Shown one piece after another: positions 60,949 to 63,713 of a stretch of DNA of 63,713 bases (positions are counted from its first letter, which is position 1; every line of letters begins with the position of its first letter). This stretch comes from Bacillota bacterium (GTDB taxonomy: Bacteria > Bacillota > Syntrophomonadia > Syntrophomonadales > Syntrophomonadaceae). A program made the translations under genes and the position numbers. Where the stretch lies: positions 1 through 63,713 of the forward strand of contig JAEWZB010000019.1 of assembly GCA_023395515.1 (NCBI GenBank). The letters run 5' to 3'. The notes below the pieces were generated by a model that was given only the letters and a program-made list of their open reading frames with translations, was not told the DNA's origin and ran no database searches.

Positions 60949-63636
60949 ATGCCCAGGAAAGGTTTATTAAGCATAATATTATGTACGGCACTGCTGGTAG
61001 TGCTGTTACCGGCTGCAGCCCAGGCGGTTGTGATTGGAGGCGTATTTGAATATGACGATCCTAATAGCAGTCTGCAAAGCTGGATTGAGGATGACTTAGT
61101 AGCTGAGTTTGGCCAATCGCCGCCTTATAATTACTCGGTGGTAACTAGTCTGAAAATTACCGGTGGGATGGCATCTGCTGATTACACATTTATCAAAAAC
61201 CACTTGAACCACTTGGTGACTTTGGATCTGAGCGGCTTTAGCGGCAGCTTTCCCAGTGAGGCGTTTGAGGGCTGCAGCAGCATAGAAACCGTCCGGCTGC
61301 CGGCGGGTGTTGCAATTTCAGAAAAGATGTTTTACGAGTGCAGCAGCTTGAAAACCTTGGTAGTAGGGGGCGGAGCGCTTAAAGATGGTGTAATTGACCT
61401 AAGCGATGCGGTCTCCTTTCAACATAATGCATTCTATGGTTGCCAGAGCATTGAAACCGTGCGGCTGCCGGCCGGTAAGGGTATTCCCATATCCATGTTC
61501 AACAGGTGCAGCAAATTAAAAACCTTGATGGTAGGAAATGGAGCGTTTGAAGACGGTGTGGTTGACTTAAGGGGTGCGGCCTCCTTTAAGAATCATGTGT
61601 TTTTTGACTGCGGCAGTATAGAAGCCGTTCGGTTGCCGGAGGGTGCGGCAATTCCTAGTTCCATGTTTTTGGGTTGCAGCAGTTTGAAAACCTTGGTAGT
61701 AGGAAATGGGGAATTTGAAGATGGTGTAATTGACCTAAGCGGCTATACTCCGCTTTCTTTCGGTGAGACTGCTTTCTATGAATGCAGCAGCATAGAAGCC
61801 GTGCGGTTGCCGGTGGGTGCATCAATTTCAACAGAGATGTTTTACAAGTGCAGCAGCTTGAAAACCTTGGGGGTAGGAAACGGAATGCTTATCGACGGTA
61901 TAATCGACCTAAGCGGCTATACGCAGCCCTCTTTTGGCTATCATGCGTTTAGATTCTGCAGCAACATAGAAATCGTCCGGCTGCCGGCGGGTGTGGCAAT
62001 TTCATCCTACATGTTCAACGACTGCAGCAGTTTGAGTACTGTGCTGTTTACCGGCTCCCCTGCGCCGGTAATCGGGACAGACGCTTTTACTGGCAGCCTT
62101 GCTGTTGCCTATGTGCCGGATAAAGACAGCGGGGGATATGAGGCTGCAGACTTTACCTCGCATTTTGCCGAGGTGCGCAGCATTACACTGCCCCGTTTTC
62201 TTACCCATCCCTTAGATCAAACTAAAACAGTAGGGGAGGCAGTTTATTTCTCGGTGACGGTGGAAGCCGGAGAGCCTGCGCCTTATGAGCTGCAATGGCA
62301 GCTTTCAACTGATGTAGGCGGAAGCTGGAACGATATTACTGCAGCTACTGGGGATAGGTACGATATTACTTCGGTTGACATGACCCAAGACGGCTATCAA
62401 TACCGCTGTGCAGCGGCCAGCCTGGCCGGCCGTGCTAATTCTGCGGCTGCCATGCTGACGGTGGTTCCTCCTGCTCCCGGACCGGTTATGCCTGAGGTAG
62501 TAACAGAGGCGGTCTACGGTGTTACGGTTTTCGGGGCCACGTTAGCAGGCCGGATTACATCCAACGGCGGGGCGGCGGTAACAGAACGGGGCTTTGTTTA
62601 CGCAACTGCGCCTAACCCCAGTATTGGTGGGCCAAGTGTGATTAAAGTAACGGCGGGCAGCGGTATGGGCGGTTTCACGGCGGAGGTTACCGGACTTACG
62701 GCGAGAACCACTTACTATGTGCGGGCTTATGCTATTAACAGCCAAGGAACAGGCTACGGAGCTAATGTGACATTTACCACCCGGTCCGGTGGCGGAGGGG
62801 GCAGTTCTACCTCCCATTATACTGTAAAGGCCTCGGCAGGCCCGGGAGGAAAAATCTCCCCCTCCGGTAATGTGTCCGTACGGGAAGGGCAGAGTCAGAC
62901 CTTTACCATTACACCGGATGAAGGCTATAAAATTAAAAAGGTTGAGGCTGATGGCCAAAGCTTAGGAGCTGTGACCTCCTATACTTTTGAAAATGTACGC
63001 CAAACCCATACTATAACTGCTGCCTTCGAGGCTATAGAGGTCCCGCAGTTCCCGGAAAGTGAGGATGAGGAAACCGGACCGCTGGTGGTTAACAATCCCT
63101 TCTTGGACGTCTCGGAGGAGAACTGGTTTTATGATGAAGTTTTATATGTCTACGGAAAAGGTATTATGCTCGGGGTTTCCTCCCACCTTTTTGCCCCGGA
63201 TACCCCCTTGAGCCGAGGCATGTTCGTGACCTTGCTGTACCGGATGAGTGGGGAAAGCGGCCTTTATGAAAACTTATTTTCCGATATACCGGCTGGTGCC
63301 TGGTATGAAAAAGCCGCCGCCTGGGCTACTGCTAAAGGAATATGCCAGGGCATAGGTGACGGACTTTTCGCGCCGGAACAGGAAATTACCCGGGAACAAT
63401 TGGCAGTGATGCTGTATAATTACGCCCGATACAAGAACTATGATGTTTCCGCAGGCCAAGACACCAACATTCTTTCCTATAATGATGCCCTGACTATTTC
63501 GAAATATGCTTTTGCAGCTCTCCAGTGGGCCTGCGCTACAGGACTTATCCAGGGTGACGACCGGGGCAATTTGAACCCGGCCGCCCCAGCCACCCGTGCC
63601 GAAGCCGCCGCCATTCTGCGGCGCTTTCTGGGGTAA
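60949..63636 (+). CDS. Large surface protein: BspA-like LRRs, Ig-like, FN3, bacterial repeat and SLH domains
   Basis: The 895-residue protein starts at ATG 60949 (GGGAGG upstream; the open frame extends back to 60682 only by chance). Order: signal peptide (LLSIILCTALLVVLLPAAAQA), five or more BspA-type leucine-rich units (~105-370, each with CSSIEAVRLP or CSSLKTLVVG), an Ig-like domain (~415-500), an FN3-like domain (~510-605), a Gly-rich linker, an InlB-type repeat (~620-690) and three SLH motifs (~715-895: FAPDTPLSRGMF, FAPEQEITREQL, PAAPATRAEAAAILRRFL). It is an S-layer-anchored adhesin candidate. Confidence 0.93.
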   Translation: MPRKGLLSIILCTALLVVLLPAAAQAVVIGGVFEYDDPNSSLQSWIEDDLVAEFGQSPPYNYSVVTSLKITGGMASADYTFIKNHLNHLVTLDLSGFSGSFPSEAFEGCSSIETVRLPAGVAISEKMFYECSSLKTLVVGGGALKDGVIDLSDAVSFQHNAFYGCQSIETVRLPAGKGIPISMFNRCSKLKTLMVGNGAFEDGVVDLRGAASFKNHVFFDCGSIEAVRLPEGAAIPSSMFLGCSSLKTLVVGNGEFEDGVIDLSGYTPLSFGETAFYECSSIEAVRLPVGASISTEMFYKCSSLKTLGVGNGMLIDGIIDLSGYTQPSFGYHAFRFCSNIEIVRLPAGVAISSYMFNDCSSLSTVLFTGSPAPVIGTDAFTGSLAVAYVPDKDSGGYEAADFTSHFAEVRSITLPRFLTHPLDQTKTVGEAVYFSVTVEAGEPAPYELQWQLSTDVGGSWNDITAATGDRYDITSVDMTQDGYQYRCAAASLAGRANSAAAMLTVVPPAPGPVMPEVVTEAVYGVTVFGATLAGRITSNGGAAVTERGFVYATAPNPSIGGPSVIKVTAGSGMGGFTAEVTGLTARTTYYVRAYAINSQGTGYGANVTFTTRSGGGGGSSTSHYTVKASAGPGGKISPSGNVSVREGQSQTFTITPDEGYKIKKVEADGQSLGAVTSYTFENVRQTHTITAAFEAIEVPQFPESEDEETGPLVVNNPFLDVSEENWFYDEVLYVYGKGIMLGVSSHLFAPDTPLSRGMFVTLLYRMSGESGLYENLFSDIPAGAWYEKAAAWATAKGICQGIGDGLFAPEQEITREQLAVMLYNYARYKNYDVSAGQDTNILSYNDALTISKYAFAALQWACATGLIQGDDRGNLNPAAPATRAEAAAILRRFLG
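61270..62040 (+). repeat. Tandem LRR-coding repeats of about 170 bases
   Basis: The block TGCAGCAGCATAGAAACCGT or close variants recurs at about 61273, 61441, 61609, 61784 and 61957, so units are ~168-175 bases. Each codes for one BspA-like leucine-rich pair. High similarity between units makes copy-number change by recombination likely. Confidence 0.8.
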
Positions 63637-63713
63637 CTAAGTGTAGGGCTAGAGGGGGTTAAACCCCTGGGCCAGACTGTCCGAAACCTCAACTTTTTTT
63701 GAATTGGACGTAT

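Noticed and set aside
1..63713. CRISPR array, tRNA or rRNA genes, intact transposase or prophage
   Set aside because: I saw no regularly spaced direct repeats, no cloverleaf with conserved T-loop, and no transposase or phage structural genes; only decayed fragments and small repeats are present.

Overview
The window looks like the chromosome of a low- to mid-GC, spore-forming anaerobic Firmicute (class Clostridia; the mix suggests something near Syntrophomonadaceae or Peptococcaceae, but that is inference). Support comes from spo0F, spoIID and ywmB, from S-layer (SLH) proteins, from an acyl-CoA:acetate CoA-transferase, from oxygen-sensitive radical SAM enzymes, and from gene order close to the Bacillus subtilis argS-rpoE-pyrG-spo0F-fba-tal-glpX-rho-rpmE-prfA-prmC-ywlC-mntP-ywlE-rpiB-atp-ywmB-murA-spoIID backbone.

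Layout. 1-6.4 kb: an envelope group with a TIG/FN3 surface protein (cut by the left edge), a secreted beta-rich protein, an SLH protein and a membrane-anchored M1 peptidase. 6.4-21.3 kb: core genes, namely a small stress-like protein, argS, an rpoE-like HTH gene, an MBL hydrolase, pyrG, a CoA-transferase (minus strand), femX-like, alr, sppA, a Yip1 protein, spo0F, fba, an FSA-type transaldolase, glpX and rho. 21.3-38.8 kb: about 17.5 kb inserted where rho and rpmE normally sit close together. It holds an M23/LysM peptidase, a radical SAM protein, yhaM, debris of an AAA/DUF4143 ATPase and of an OLD-family nuclease, then an AT-rich six-gene metabolic cluster (26.7-33.7 kb), an aminotransferase, a YbjQ protein, an ABC-2 exporter with a YtrA-type GntR repressor, and a SIMPL protein. 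38.8-59.2 kb: core genes again (rpmE, yqhQ, prfA, prmC, tsaC, mntP, ywlE, rpiB, comEB, a MazG-like gene, the whole atp operon, two small membrane proteins, a candidate structured RNA, a chemoreceptor, ywmB, murA, spoIID). 59.2-63.7 kb: a GC-richer island with a two-HTH regulator, a small Cys-rich protein and a large LRR/Ig/FN3/SLH surface protein.

The most interesting system is the 26.7-33.7 kb cluster: HemW-like radical SAM enzyme, acyl-adenylate ligase, homocitrate/isopropylmalate-synthase-like enzyme, two-subunit aconitase-type dehydratase and HisC-like aminotransferase. Together these are the parts for keto-acid chain elongation followed by transamination, with radical tailoring and carboxylate activation. 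There is no dedicated decarboxylating dehydrogenase and no carrier protein in the cluster. I do not recognise this combination as a described pathway; an unusual amino acid or its amide/thioester is a plausible product.

Non-coding signals include a candidate RNA (about 53.49-53.70 kb) with wobble-supported helices and two mutually exclusive pairings, a small palindromic repeat present twice with compensatory changes, a convergent pair of hairpin-capped repeats after pyrG, and a ~140-bp imperfect palindrome before the SLH gene. I saw no tRNA, rRNA or CRISPR array.
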